46,186 nt of DNA from an uncultured Saprospiraceae bacterium (GTDB lineage: Bacteria > Bacteroidota > Bacteroidia > Chitinophagales > Saprospiraceae), in contig CALDGQ010000085.1 of the NCBI GenBank assembly GCA_937941765.1, positions 1-46,186 of the forward strand, given 5' to 3'. This document shows, one piece after another, positions 25,988-35,536 of the stretch; within the stretch, counting starts at the first letter, position 1; each line of letters starts with the position of its first letter. The position numbers were made by a program, and so were the translations under genes. Under the pieces are notes generated by a model. That model was not told where the DNA came from. It saw nothing but the letters and a program-made list of their open reading frames with translations, and ran no database searches.

Positions 25988-27514
25988 ATGCATCATAAGG
26001 AGGGAAAAATAAGACATATTGATAATCAGCCAATAAGTTTCATAGAAGGAATTTTCGAGAAGCTACCTACTTGGTTAGTGATATTCATACCATTGGTAAT
26101 GATGTTCGCGACAACCCATCTTAGTGGAAACGAAGAGCAATACCTTCAACTTGCTAAGCAATATATGAATCCAAATTGGATCATTCATTCGCAAAATCTT
26201 ACTGAAGTCGCAGGTACTCGAATTCTTTATCAACTCATCTTAGGATCTATTCTTCAATTTTTTTCATTTGAAACTACCGTTTTAATTTTTAGATTAGTTT
26301 TTATTATTGGTTTCACCATTGTGTTAGATAAGATTTATCAGACTTTGTCTCTTGATAATTTTCAAATATTTTTTCACATCACCTTATTTACCATTATCCT
26401 CGACCAAAGTTTCTTTGGCGGTTCATGGATGTTTATAGGTGTAGAACCCAAGAGTTTTTCTTATTTAGCAATTCTTTTCTCGTTTTACTATCTACTCAAC
26501 GACAAATATATTCCTGCATTAGCATTGTTAGTTATTGCAACCTATTTTCATATTTTAGTTGGAGGCTATTCCTTTTTCTACCTTATGGCAACCTTATTTT
26601 TATTTAAAAAAGATGCGCCTTATAGTCTTCGTCAACTCGTGCTGGCTGGTGGTATTTATACTATTTTCATTATTCCTTTTGTGATGTATCTAAAATCAAC
26701 CTCATTGAATACAGGAATTGTTGATAGTACCGTCTCTCCATCATGGATATACACCTATTTTAGATCACCTCATCATACCGCTATTGCAAAAAGCACTTCT
26801 TATTTTATTGAGCATCATTTTAATGGTGTCATTACAGCAATGCTAGCTTTGGTCGTCTCAATTGTTTTGTACAGATTATCTAAACGAAAAAATGTTCAAC
26901 TAATTCACCGATTTGTGATCGTCTCGTTTTTGGGTACATTATGTTTGATTCCGATTGCATTTATTGATAAAAATGGTGATTTTCTTAAATTTTATCTATA
27001 TCGTATCAATTCCTTAAGCACTTTTTTCTTTGCATTATTGGTTCCAATTTGGATTTATGCACTTGCAAAAAGGGAATATTTAAAATTTATTAAACCCACA
27101 ATTATTGTTATTGGAGCGTTTGTTTTGATCCGACCTACCCTTACCAATGTTATAAAAACAGCTACCGCTAATAGTTCAAAAGCGAGTTTAATTGAGATGT
27201 GCGAATATATCAAATCAAATACAAAACCAGAATCACTAATTTTTAGTTTTCCAAATGATCATAGTATTACAAGGAGAACACAAAGAAGTTTGTTTTCTGT
27301 CAAAAAATTTATCCCAGCACAATTAGACAAATTACCAGAGTGGTATAATAGGGTCTTGGAAAAAGAAAATATTTTGAATGATGCAACTTATTTGAAAAAT
27401 GCAGTTAAAAAATATAACATCAATTATATACTAATCTCAAAAGAGAAAGCCAAATCCGAAATGGGCGAACTAATTTTTGAGAATAAAAAATACGCGCTTT
27501 TAAAACCTGGGTAA
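25988..27514 (+). CDS. Polytopic GT-C-like membrane protein of unknown function
   Basis: A 508-residue protein with about ten to twelve hydrophobic helices and a short, more polar C-terminal domain (about 400-508; SLIFSFPNDHSITRRTQRSL). Features typical of uncharacterised GT-C-like membrane proteins (DUF6798-like by memory) are the early outer-loop motif SGNEEQYLQLAKQYMNPNWI, then LTEVAGTRILYQLILG, FFGGSWMFIGVEPKSFSY and ATYFHILVGGYSFFY. Acidic residues in the first loop could be catalytic, as in lipid-linked-sugar transferases. Its position after the GT-D / sulfotransferase gene suggests work on the same glycan or lipid carrier, by inference. An AAGGAGGG stretch lies just inside the frame (25997-26004), but no in-frame ATG follows it for over 100 bases, so I keep the ATG at 25988. 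Confidence 0.7.
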   Translation: MHHKEGKIRHIDNQPISFIEGIFEKLPTWLVIFIPLVMMFATTHLSGNEEQYLQLAKQYMNPNWIIHSQNLTEVAGTRILYQLILGSILQFFSFETTVLIFRLVFIIGFTIVLDKIYQTLSLDNFQIFFHITLFTIILDQSFFGGSWMFIGVEPKSFSYLAILFSFYYLLNDKYIPALALLVIATYFHILVGGYSFFYLMATLFLFKKDAPYSLRQLVLAGGIYTIFIIPFVMYLKSTSLNTGIVDSTVSPSWIYTYFRSPHHTAIAKSTSYFIEHHFNGVITAMLALVVSIVLYRLSKRKNVQLIHRFVIVSFLGTLCLIPIAFIDKNGDFLKFYLYRINSLSTFFFALLVPIWIYALAKREYLKFIKPTIIVIGAFVLIRPTLTNVIKTATANSSKASLIEMCEYIKSNTKPESLIFSFPNDHSITRRTQRSLFSVKKFIPAQLDKLPEWYNRVLEKENILNDATYLKNAVKKYNINYILISKEKAKSEMGELIFENKKYALLKPG

Positions 27515-27821
27515 AGGATACTCAAATATTATTATTGCATTACTTTTGCCACTGGGTTCCCTTCCTGCTTACCAAAGACGGAATTTAGGACGATAAAAGC
27601 CTTATAGAATATTTCATTTAATTACTCCCTTATTCTTAGAATTCACATCTACAAAAAGTACTTTCAATTTTTTATACCTTAATTTCTGTTATCCTATCTA
27701 ATTTACTGACAACTAAACTTAAAACTTTCCTATGTTTGTTATTCCAAACCTTAAACCTTTAAACAATACTGCTGTTTAATACAGATTGAAACAATACGAC
27801 TAACTTAACATAGAAAACAAA
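27515..27821. other. Intergenic region upstream of the RND efflux operon
   Basis: There is no gene in these 307 bp. Two sequences match the -7 consensus TAnnTTTG: TACTTTTG at 27541-27548 and TATGTTTG at 27731-27738. The latter is better placed, leaving a leader of about 75 bases before the ATG at 27822. Neither has a TTTG box at the usual 19-21 base spacing. No operator-like palindrome stands out. Confidence 0.4.
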
Positions 27822-28961
27822 ATGTCCGAGAAACATCCAAGATTACGACAGCGTATTATATCCTCCATCATCGGAATTTTAATCTTATTTGGAGCTGTCA
27901 AATATTCTGGCGTACTGAAATCAAGTAAAAAACAACCAGAGCAGAAAAATGAGGTGAAAATTACAAATGTGATTTATGCACCAGTTCAATTGAAAAGCAC
28001 AGCTGTTGCCATTCAATCTAATGGAACATTGACTGCAAAAAATAGGATAGATATTGTTAGTAGAACACAAGGTGTATTTAAAGATGGAGATCGATCTTTT
28101 CGGTCAGGTGTTTACTTTAAAGCAGGAGAAATTTTGGTTTCCATAGACAACGATGAGTATCTCGCAAATCTTCGTGCATCACGTGCACAATTGTTACAAA
28201 CGATTACAGCAATACTGGGAAATTTAAAAATTGATTATCCAAATGCTTTTGATAAATGGAACAACTATGTTCAAAATTTTGATGTCAATCGAATTTTAAA
28301 AGAACTACCAACTACAAGCACACCTCAAGAAAAAGCATTTATCAATGGTCGTAACATCATCGGTCAATATTATAACATCAAGGCGCAAGAAGTTCAAGCA
28401 TCCTACTACCAAATCAGAGCACCATATGCAGGTATTTTGTTAGAGAATTTAGTTGACAAAGGAGCTATGATCAATGGTGGTCAAAAACTAGGAACCTTTA
28501 TCGACCCATCTGTTTATGAATTGGAAGTCAAAATCAATCCATCTGAATTAAAATTGATGTCAGTCGGAAAATCAGTATCACTTAGTAATGGTGATAAAAC
28601 GCAAACTTGGAAAGGAAGAATTGCTAGAATCAACAAGATAATCGATCCACAATCTCAATCAGCAATCGCGATTGTAGAAGTAAGCGGAAGAGATTTAAGA
28701 GAAGGCATGTTTTTGCAAGCTGATATTTCTACTGTCAACTTAAAAGACGTAGCAGAAATCGGTCGCAATCTGCTAGTAGATGAAAAATATGTTTATTTAG
28801 TTGCAGATACCGAATTAAAAAAACAAGAAATAGACGTCAAACATGTGGCAGACAAAACGGTCTTTGTAACGGGCATACCTGCAGGTGCATGGCTGGTACA
28901 AAAACCAGTTTCTGGTGCATTTGATGGCATGGAAGTGAATCCTATAAACTTGAGCGAATAA
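27822..28961 (+). CDS. RND efflux periplasmic adaptor (HlyD/membrane fusion family)
   Basis: A 379-residue protein with an N-terminal membrane anchor (about 12-30; IISSIIGILILFGAVKYSGV), a split lipoyl/barrel-sandwich domain (AIQSNGTLTAKNRIDIVSRT and YYQIRAPYAGILLENLVDKG), a helical hairpin between the halves (about 125-190), and beta-barrel and membrane-proximal domains (SVGKSVSLSNGDKTQTWKG). This is the usual order of a membrane fusion protein that links an inner-membrane RND pump to an outer-membrane channel. The hairpin is short compared with AcrA. The pump gene follows after 6 bp. No outer-membrane TolC-like gene is in the window, so the pair probably uses one encoded elsewhere. The substrate is unknown. 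Confidence 0.9.
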   Translation: MSEKHPRLRQRIISSIIGILILFGAVKYSGVLKSSKKQPEQKNEVKITNVIYAPVQLKSTAVAIQSNGTLTAKNRIDIVSRTQGVFKDGDRSFRSGVYFKAGEILVSIDNDEYLANLRASRAQLLQTITAILGNLKIDYPNAFDKWNNYVQNFDVNRILKELPTTSTPQEKAFINGRNIIGQYYNIKAQEVQASYYQIRAPYAGILLENLVDKGAMINGGQKLGTFIDPSVYELEVKINPSELKLMSVGKSVSLSNGDKTQTWKGRIARINKIIDPQSQSAIAIVEVSGRDLREGMFLQADISTVNLKDVAEIGRNLLVDEKYVYLVADTELKKQEIDVKHVADKTVFVTGIPAGAWLVQKPVSGAFDGMEVNPINLSE

Positions 28962-28967
28962 TAACTT

Positions 28968-31900
28968 ATGAAAAATTTTATCGCTTTTTTTATAAAATAT
29001 CCGGTTGCAACAAATGTGTTGATTATCGCATTTTTTGTATTTGGATATTTGGGTTTAGGCAACATGAAATCTTCTTTCTTTCCGTTGGTTCCATCAGAAA
29101 TAATTAACATACAAATTACCTATTTTGGTGCAGCTCCCAATGAAATTGAAGAAGGTATTGTCTTGAAAATTGAAGACAACTTAAAAGGACTAGTTGGTAT
29201 CGATCAAGTAACTTCCGTCTCTTCTGAAAATGCGGCAACTATAACAATAGAAATACTAAAAGGTTTTGATATTGATGTCGTCTTAGCGGATGTAAAAAAT
29301 GCGGTAGATAGAGTTCCGAATTTCCCAAGCTTGATGGAACCTCCTGTCGTTTCCAAAAGAGAAAACATTCAGCAAGCCATTAGTTTTACCCTGAGTGGTA
29401 AAGACATGGACCTTAAAACGCTCAAGAAAATAGCACGAGAAATTGAAGATGAAATTCGAGGATTGCCAGGTATTTCTCAATTAGAATTAAGCGGTTTTCC
29501 TAATGAAGAAATCGAAATAGCTGTCAAAGACCAACAACTCAAAGCCTATAATCTCACGTTTAATCAAGTTGCTGCAGCTGTTTCACAAACCAATTTATTA
29601 TCAACAGGTGGATCTATTAAAACAGAGCAAGAGGAATTTTTGATACGTGCTAACAATAAATACTACGACGCGATTAATTTTGAAAATATCGTTCTTCGAG
29701 CAGATGAATCTGGAAATATCATTTACCTAAAAGATGTAGCAACCATTAAAGATCGGTGGGAAGAAAATCCAAATCGATTGTACTTCAATGGCAATCCAGC
29801 AATCTCTTTTAATGTCTCAGCGACTAACAATGAAGACTTAATTGCTAATGCAGATAGTGCTAGCGAATTCATGGAAAAATTCAATGCTTCCAGTGCCAAT
29901 GCGCAATTGAATGTGACAAGAGACTCGTCCATTACTTTGAAGCAAAGAACGGAGTTGTTGCGTGAAAATGGATTCATTGGAATCCTATTAGTATTGTTAT
30001 TATTGTCGATATTTTTAAAACCTACTTTGGCATTATGGGTCGCATTTGGATTACCCATTTCATTTTTGGGAATGTTTATTTTCGCACCTTATTTTGGAGT
30101 AACGATAAACGTGCTTTCATTGTTTGCAATGATTATCGTCATCGGTATATTAGTAGATGATGGAATTGTCATAGCCGAGAATATTTACAATGAATTTGAG
30201 AAAGGCAAGTCCCCAATACGCGCTGCCATCGATGGCACCATGGATGTCTTGCCAGCGATTATTTCTGCTATTTTGACAACCATTATTGCCTTTTCGACCT
30301 TCTTCTTTTTGGATGGAAGAGTTGGGAACTTCTTTAGCGAAGTAGCATCCGTAGTGGTCTTGACACTAAGTGTTTCCTTAATAGAAGCGTTGTTAATTTT
30401 ACCTGCCCATTTAGCACATTCCAATGCCTTGAAAAAAGGTGGAAGTAGTTTTGCCATCAATAGATATGGTGATCGCTTTTTAAAATGGATTAGAGATAAA
30501 TTTTATGCGCCGTCTCTTAAATTCCTCCTCAACAATCGAATATTAGGATTTGCAATTCCGATATCTTTATTCATCATTACGATTGGTGCTATTCAAGGAG
30601 GTGTGATTCGATTTACATTTTTTCCATCTATAGCTAGTGATATTATTCAAGTGAATTTGAAAATGCCGCAAGGAACGAATGAAAACATCACCAATGAAAT
30701 TATTCAATCAATAGAAGATAAAGTTTGGATCACTAATGACTCCTTAAAATCTCAGGTTGGAGACATCGACCTTGTCAGAAATACTTTAAGAAGAATCGGG
30801 CCTGGCTCAAGCAATGCTAACATAACAATTAATTTACTACCTGGTGAGCAACGCACCTTATCCGCAAACGCTGTTGCCAACAAAATCAGAGAACGAGTAG
30901 GATTTGTACCTGGTGTAGAACAACTCACTTTTGGTGCCAATACCAATTTCGGTGGAAGACCGATTTCAATATCATTGACCGGAAATAATATTGAAGAATT
31001 GAAAGCTGCAAAATTTGAACTAAAAGAAAAGCTGGGAACACTTACTCAACTAAAAGACATAAGTGATAATGACCCATTGGGAATAAAAGAAGTCAAATTA
31101 AAATTAAAATCGAATGCCTATATGTTGGGCTTCACTTTAGAAGGATTGATTTCACAAGTTCGTTCTGGATTTTTTGGTCGTCAAGCACAACGATTCCAAA
31201 GGGGGCGAGATGAAATACGCGTGTATGTGAGATATGAAACGGATGGCCGAAATAGTTTAAATGATTTAGACAACATGGAAGTAGTTGCGCCAAATGGCGT
31301 TCGGATTCCTTTGAGTGAAATTGCTACTTATGATATTTCGAGAGGTGAAGTTGCCATCAATCACTTGAATGGTCGTAGAGAAATCGAAGTGTCTGCAGAT
31401 TTGGTCGATCCAAAAGATAGTGCACCGACTATTTTGGATGATCTAAAAGCGAATTTCATGCCTACCTTATTGACTAAATATCCTTCTGTATCGCCTTTAT
31501 ATGTTGGTCAAAATAGAGAAGCGGCAAAATTTCAAAAATCAGCTAAGAAAGTAGCACCTATTATTTTGATGTTGATTTATGGAGTCATTGCTTTTACATT
31601 CCGCTCTTACGTGCAACCCTTGTTGATTTTATTAATGGTTCCATTGAGTTTGATTGGTGTGGGATGGGGACACGAGATTCACAACTTTCCGATCAACATC
31701 TTATCTTTCTTAGGAATCATTGCATTGATAGGAATTATGGTTAATGATGGACTGGTCTTGATAGTCAAATACAACTCCTTTATAAAACAAGGTTATTCGT
31801 TTCATGACGCGATTTACACAGCCGGTCTTTCCAGGTTTAGAGCTATCTTTTTGACATCTATTACAACTATTGCCGGATTGGCTCCTTTGATATTTGAGAC

Positions 31901-32141
31901 TAGTTTTCAAGCGCAATTCTTAATCCCAATGGCAATTTCTATAGCTTACGGAATTGGAATTGCTACTTTTCTAACACTATATGTACTTCCATTGATGCTT
32001 TATTTATCCAATGACATTAAATATCTTTGGTCTTGGTTTTACAATGGGGTACGTCCAGAACGTCATGAGTTGGAAGGTGCTTATCAGGAGCAGCAGCATT
32101 TGAAAGAGTTTGATTATGAGGAGGTTGCGGGAGAAGATTGA
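28968..32141 (+). CDS. RND-family efflux pump permease (AcrB/HAE1-like)
   Basis: A 1057-residue inner-membrane protein of normal length for the HAE1/AcrB family. It starts with helix 1 (FFIKYPVATNVLIIAFFVFG), has two large periplasmic loops (about 35-335 and 560-870), and two blocks of six helices. The proton-relay pair is present as Asp-Asp near residues 397-398 in GILVDDGIVIAENI, and the matching helix 10 region reads GIMVNDGLVLIVKYN. The porter-domain start SEIINIQITYFGAAPNEIEE is typical. It exports small molecules from the periplasm or membrane using the proton gradient, together with the adaptor encoded 6 bp upstream. A terminator follows. The substrate cannot be told; the membrane AraC regulator convergent with it is not obviously linked. 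Confidence 0.93.
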   Translation: MKNFIAFFIKYPVATNVLIIAFFVFGYLGLGNMKSSFFPLVPSEIINIQITYFGAAPNEIEEGIVLKIEDNLKGLVGIDQVTSVSSENAATITIEILKGFDIDVVLADVKNAVDRVPNFPSLMEPPVVSKRENIQQAISFTLSGKDMDLKTLKKIAREIEDEIRGLPGISQLELSGFPNEEIEIAVKDQQLKAYNLTFNQVAAAVSQTNLLSTGGSIKTEQEEFLIRANNKYYDAINFENIVLRADESGNIIYLKDVATIKDRWEENPNRLYFNGNPAISFNVSATNNEDLIANADSASEFMEKFNASSANAQLNVTRDSSITLKQRTELLRENGFIGILLVLLLLSIFLKPTLALWVAFGLPISFLGMFIFAPYFGVTINVLSLFAMIIVIGILVDDGIVIAENIYNEFEKGKSPIRAAIDGTMDVLPAIISAILTTIIAFSTFFFLDGRVGNFFSEVASVVVLTLSVSLIEALLILPAHLAHSNALKKGGSSFAINRYGDRFLKWIRDKFYAPSLKFLLNNRILGFAIPISLFIITIGAIQGGVIRFTFFPSIASDIIQVNLKMPQGTNENITNEIIQSIEDKVWITNDSLKSQVGDIDLVRNTLRRIGPGSSNANITINLLPGEQRTLSANAVANKIRERVGFVPGVEQLTFGANTNFGGRPISISLTGNNIEELKAAKFELKEKLGTLTQLKDISDNDPLGIKEVKLKLKSNAYMLGFTLEGLISQVRSGFFGRQAQRFQRGRDEIRVYVRYETDGRNSLNDLDNMEVVAPNGVRIPLSEIATYDISRGEVAINHLNGRREIEVSADLVDPKDSAPTILDDLKANFMPTLLTKYPSVSPLYVGQNREAAKFQKSAKKVAPIILMLIYGVIAFTFRSYVQPLLILLMVPLSLIGVGWGHEIHNFPINILSFLGIIALIGIMVNDGLVLIVKYNSFIKQGYSFHDAIYTAGLSRFRAIFLTSITTIAGLAPLIFETSFQAQFLIPMAISIAYGIGIATFLTLYVLPLMLYLSNDIKYLWSWFYNGVRPERHELEGAYQEQQHLKEFDYEEVAGED

Positions 32142-32194
32142 TATATTCTCTCAGAAAAAAATAGCTTCAAATAAGAAATTTTACTCGTGAATTG

Positions 32195-32221
32195 GTGCGA
32201 CCACGAGGTTGCACTATTTTT
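32195..32221 (+). terminator. Terminator after the RND efflux operon
   Basis: An 8-bp stem (GTGCGACC at 32195-32202, GGTTGCAC at 32207-32214, one G-U pair) with an ACGA tetraloop and a TATTTTTA tail, 53 bp after the stop codon of the pump gene. Confidence 0.8.
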
Positions 32222-32269
32222 AATACAACAATGCATACCCAATACTAATTTTATACCTAAGCATCAACT

Positions 32270-33412
32270 TCACTTCCGAAAAGAAGAAGGCGACTGACCC
32301 GCAATTTTTTTAAACACTCGATTAAAAGTTGCTTTACTATTAAATCCACAATCATAAGCAATTCCTAAAATAGATAAATGTTTTTTGGAAGGATCTTGCA
32401 AATAAGTCTTCACTTCCGCGACTCTATATTCATTAATAAAATCATTAAAATTTTTCTGCAACCCATTATTGATAATAAATGACAATTGAGAGGTATTGAT
32501 TTTTGATTTCCTAGAAAGTTGACTTAACGTTAAATTTGGATCTAGATATAATTTTTCATTTTCAACGATTGCTTTCAAATTTTCCAACTCATCTTGAAAT
32601 TGAAAAGTGGTTTCTCCAATTGGTTCTTCTAATGGTTGTTCTTTATTTAAGTCAATTTTTCCAAATCCTTCCATAGAAGTAAAATACCCCATCACGCCTA
32701 CATATAACACGACAAGCACGGAACAAAACTGATACCACCATTCCTGTGTCCAATGCAAATCGACAATTAATCCCTCCGTAATATTTTGAATTGAATCATA
32801 CACAAACAAAAAAGTATAGAGAAATAAAAAATTTCTTAGCCAACGCAACTCATATCGATAGGTATTAGAATACTCTTCTTCTAATTGTGTTCGATATTTA
32901 AAATATAATTGAAACGAAAAAACTAAGTACACCAACAAGTGAATTGTAAAAAGAATAAAAAACAATGGTCCCAAATAATCCATCATCCATAAATAAAAAG
33001 GTCCATTCTGAGTTTCCTCAAATCCTGGTTGAGTCGTGTCGTATAAGAAGACGAACATTTTAAATAGCACATACAATACAACCGGTAGAAAATGAAGTAA
33101 TGTTTTTCTTTTAAAATGAAAATCTCGAACAATAGATGATTTGATATAAAAATAAATCAATGGTCCAATGGCAAGCGTCAAAGAAATCAAATAATAATTG
33201 ATCTTGGTATTTCGAAAAGTGTCATACCAACCCATAAATCCAATCGTATAAGTTGTCCGGTGATAACAAGTGATGAGAATTAAAGCCGCCAAAACTAGAT
33301 CAGCCACCCTCCTATTTTTTACAAACCTTTTAAAAATTAGCAAAGAAAGCACCACTCCTTGAATAACAAGAATCAAAAGTGGCAAGGAATAAATATTATA
33401 GTCAGGAAACAT
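32270..33412 (-). CDS. Membrane-bound AraC-family transcriptional regulator
   Basis: About 380 residues. The N-terminal half has seven or so hydrophobic helices (for example YSLPLLILVIQGVVLSLLIF, ISLTLAIGPLIYFYI, FFILFTIHLLVYLVFSFQLY). A linker follows, then a C-terminal AraC-type double helix-turn-helix (about 275-380): LTLSQLSRKSKINTSQLSFI, then NDFINEYRVAEVKTYL and ILGIAYDCGFNSKATFNRVF. This fusion of a membrane sensor to AraC DNA-binding helices is common in Bacteroidota. The frame can be extended to a TTG at 33430, but the ATG at 33412 starts at the first helix and is preferred. It is convergent with the RND operon; the target genes are unknown. Confidence 0.85.
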   Translation of the reverse strand: MFPDYNIYSLPLLILVIQGVVLSLLIFKRFVKNRRVADLVLAALILITCYHRTTYTIGFMGWYDTFRNTKINYYLISLTLAIGPLIYFYIKSSIVRDFHFKRKTLLHFLPVVLYVLFKMFVFLYDTTQPGFEETQNGPFYLWMMDYLGPLFFILFTIHLLVYLVFSFQLYFKYRTQLEEEYSNTYRYELRWLRNFLFLYTFLFVYDSIQNITEGLIVDLHWTQEWWYQFCSVLVVLYVGVMGYFTSMEGFGKIDLNKEQPLEEPIGETTFQFQDELENLKAIVENEKLYLDPNLTLSQLSRKSKINTSQLSFIINNGLQKNFNDFINEYRVAEVKTYLQDPSKKHLSILGIAYDCGFNSKATFNRVFKKIAGQSPSSFRK

Positions 33413-33688
33413 TATTGCAAATATGCGCAAATAGGCTTGTAAAAAAAAGAGGTAAATTAATTAAGAAATTGAGTTGTGATTTTGTTATACAAAAATTAAG
33501 CGCTAAAAGGCAATTTAACATCAACAAAACAATTTATTCGCATATTAATTCATTATGATTCTGAGATAAACAATAAACGCAATTGAAACTCAAAAAACAC
33601 AACAAATAATACCCAATCTCAATCAAGTTTACTTAAATTAGAAGCACAATTAAATTTTATATAAAACGAATTAGAGCCATAAAATACG

Positions 33689-34054
33689 ATGCCAGAACAA
33701 CAACCTTTAATGATCTTAGTAGCAGGACCGTATCGCTCTGGCACTAATGATGATCCTAAATTAATCCAAAAGCATGTGGACCATATGAATGAGACTGCTT
33801 TGTTAATTTATGAAAAGGGACATCTACCTGTTTTAGGAGAATGGTTTGCATTGCCACTGATCGAAACAGCAGGTTCAAAAGAAATGGGAGATGACATTTG
33901 GAATGAATTATTTCATCCAGTTGCTATTAGATTGATAAGCAAATGTGATATTGTATTTAGAATTGGTGGACCATCAGGAGGAGCTGATGAGATGGTTAGA
34001 ATTGGTGAAGAAAAAGGGAAACGGATTATTTATAATATGGAAGACATTGCTTGA
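33689..34054 (+). CDS. DUF4406-like / nucleoside 2-deoxyribosyltransferase-fold protein
   Basis: A 121-residue cytoplasmic protein. The opening LMILVAGPYRSGT, the segment HLPVLGEWFALPL, the ISKCDIVFRIGGPSGGADEM stretch and the closing KGKRIIYNMEDI match the small Rossmann-like fold of nucleoside 2-deoxyribosyltransferase relatives (DUF4406 group). Members may act on nucleotides or nucleosides, but this group is mostly uncharacterised. The upstream gap of about 275 bp to the divergent AraC gene has no clear promoter motif. It is not in a tight operon. Confidence 0.7.
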   Translation: MPEQQPLMILVAGPYRSGTNDDPKLIQKHVDHMNETALLIYEKGHLPVLGEWFALPLIETAGSKEMGDDIWNELFHPVAIRLISKCDIVFRIGGPSGGADEMVRIGEEKGKRIIYNMEDIA

Positions 34055-34127
34055 TATATGCTAGCAGTTACTAAAAATTTCAAATAAATTTATCATTTCG
34101 ATTCCAAAGCAATGAGAGATTTAATTA

Positions 34128-34271
34128 ATGTCATTTTGTACGACCAAAACACCGATGCGTTTAAATAAAATAAAAACAGATGAGAATATCTATAATGTGT
34201 ACGCAATCCCTGATGATGTTGTTAATTTATATCGTGAATTTGAATTGGAACCAAAATTAAATCTGAAATAG
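34128..34271 (+). CDS. Possible 47-residue small protein
   Basis: An ATG-started frame of 48 codons, acidic in its second half (YNVYAIPDDVVNLYREFELE), lies in the gap between the DUF4406-like gene and the transglutaminase-like gene. I do not recognise it. It may be a small gene, the tail of a decayed gene, or chance. No clear ribosome-binding site or promoter supports it. Confidence 0.25.
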   Translation: MSFCTTKTPMRLNKIKTDENIYNVYAIPDDVVNLYREFELEPKLNLK

Positions 34272-34325
34272 GTTGATAACACGAAGTTTACGCAATAGCA
34301 CTCCTATCTTTAATAAAACTCAAAC

Positions 34326-35414
34326 ATGAAAAAATTATTCATTTTATTACTTATCATTTCTACAATTGCTTTTCAAAAAGCGGCTGCTCAATCCATTGTC
34401 AGTGAAACCATTGACAAAATTGAAATGAAAGAAGACAAGGTATTATCTGTCTTTGAATGGGTCGCCAATAACATCCGATACGATGTAGCCAAACGAAATG
34501 ATTTACGTGAAAATAATAAGACCTCAAAAAATGCTGGATTTAAATCTGAAGCCGAATTCCATAATCATTTATTGAAAAATGTAATTAATAAAAAGAAAGG
34601 CGTTTGTCAAGATTATTCACTTCTATTTCATTCAATCATAACAGAACTTGGTTATGAATCTTTCGTCATAAAAGGATATACCAAAAATGAGAAAGGTGTT
34701 GTCAATCGCAGCATCGGTCATACCTGGAATGCGGTAAAAGTTGATGGCGAATGGAAACTATACGATCCAACTTGGGCCGCCGGATATGTAAAAGATAACA
34801 AGAAATTTGTCAAAAGATATGGTCAACAATGGTATGATGTCTCCCCTACTGAAATGCTCAAACGCCACATGCCTTGTGATCCGATTTGGCAATTATCTTC
34901 TAATCCTATCACCTACAAAGCATTCGAATCTAACAAGAACACTACAATACTAAAATCCAAAAAGGATTACAACACCTTAGTCTCAGCTCATTTGGCTAAA
35001 GGAAAAAAAGAACAAATGGAAGCAGCACTTGAACGTTCCAATGAATTAGGGAAAGGAAATATTATCGTAGAAAAATGGAAAAAACAATTAACAAAATCCA
35101 TCGGACTTTTTGACATCCACAGTCAACCTGATCGCATCAAAGACTTGTCCAACATCACCAAAGCATCCTTCAAAACCATGAACGAATATATTGCCGCAAA
35201 AAACAAACGATTCAAAGGAAAGAAGTGGACCGTGCCTTTTGCAACAAAGACATTACAAAAAATAAAAGTTGACATGACGGAGGTACTCGCGTCTTATAAA
35301 GATTTAGAAATTGATGATAAAAAAGCAAAAGCTGGTTTGAAGAAAATGATTAAACAATCAGCGGATTTTTTGGTGGCAGTGGACAAGGAGTTGGATTTTT
35401 TGAAAAAATTGTAG
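34326..35414 (+). CDS. Secreted transglutaminase-like protein
   Basis: A 362-residue protein with a signal peptide (about 1-21; KKLFILLLIISTIAFQKAAA). The transglutaminase/protease-like core covers about residues 35-175, with the Cys-His-Asp triad visible as C94 (KKGVCQDYSLLFH), H132 (IGHTWNAVKVDGEWKLYDP) and D147. The remaining 190 residues are Lys-rich and mostly helical, with no recognised domain. Proteins of this type act as cysteine peptidases or crosslinking enzymes outside the cytoplasm; the substrate is unknown. It has no sorting domain, so it is probably periplasmic. Flanking genes on the same strand are more than 100 bp away, so it is likely monocistronic. Confidence 0.85.
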   Translation: MKKLFILLLIISTIAFQKAAAQSIVSETIDKIEMKEDKVLSVFEWVANNIRYDVAKRNDLRENNKTSKNAGFKSEAEFHNHLLKNVINKKKGVCQDYSLLFHSIITELGYESFVIKGYTKNEKGVVNRSIGHTWNAVKVDGEWKLYDPTWAAGYVKDNKKFVKRYGQQWYDVSPTEMLKRHMPCDPIWQLSSNPITYKAFESNKNTTILKSKKDYNTLVSAHLAKGKKEQMEAALERSNELGKGNIIVEKWKKQLTKSIGLFDIHSQPDRIKDLSNITKASFKTMNEYIAAKNKRFKGKKWTVPFATKTLQKIKVDMTEVLASYKDLEIDDKKAKAGLKKMIKQSADFLVAVDKELDFLKKL

Positions 35415-35456
35415 CCTTGTTTAAAAAGATGCAATGCAATGTAATTGAACATTAAA

Positions 35457-35487
35457 ATTGAATAAAGTCATGAAAGTCATATATTTG
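35457..35487 (+). promoter_or_regulatory. Bacteroidota-type promoter for the Fic gene
   Basis: ATTG at 35457-35460 (-33, three of four consensus bases) is followed after exactly 19 bases by TATATTTG at 35480-35487, an exact match to TAnnTTTG. The predicted start near 35494 leaves a leader of about 43 bases before the ATG at 35537. This is the best promoter match in the window. Confidence 0.6.
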
Positions 35488-35536
35488 GAGGCGCACACAA
35501 CTAAGATTGAATCTTCAATAAGAATTTGACTTGCCA

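Noticed and set aside
25997..26004. AAGGAGGG resembling a ribosome-binding site inside the GT-C-like gene
   Set aside because: No in-frame ATG, GTG or TTG follows at a suitable distance, and the codons encode a plausible Lys-Glu-Gly N-terminus; Bacteroidota also rely little on such sites.
27541..27548. TACTTTTG as the main promoter of the RND operon
   Set aside because: It would give a leader of over 260 bases and lacks a -33 element. TATGTTTG at 27731-27738 is better placed, but also uncertain.
27822..32141. A complete tripartite efflux operon
   Set aside because: Only adaptor and pump are present; the outer-membrane channel gene is missing and a terminator follows the pump gene.
33413..33430. 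TTG start six codons upstream for the membrane AraC regulator
   Set aside because: The ATG at 33412 lies directly before the first membrane helix and is the simpler start; the extension has no visible feature.
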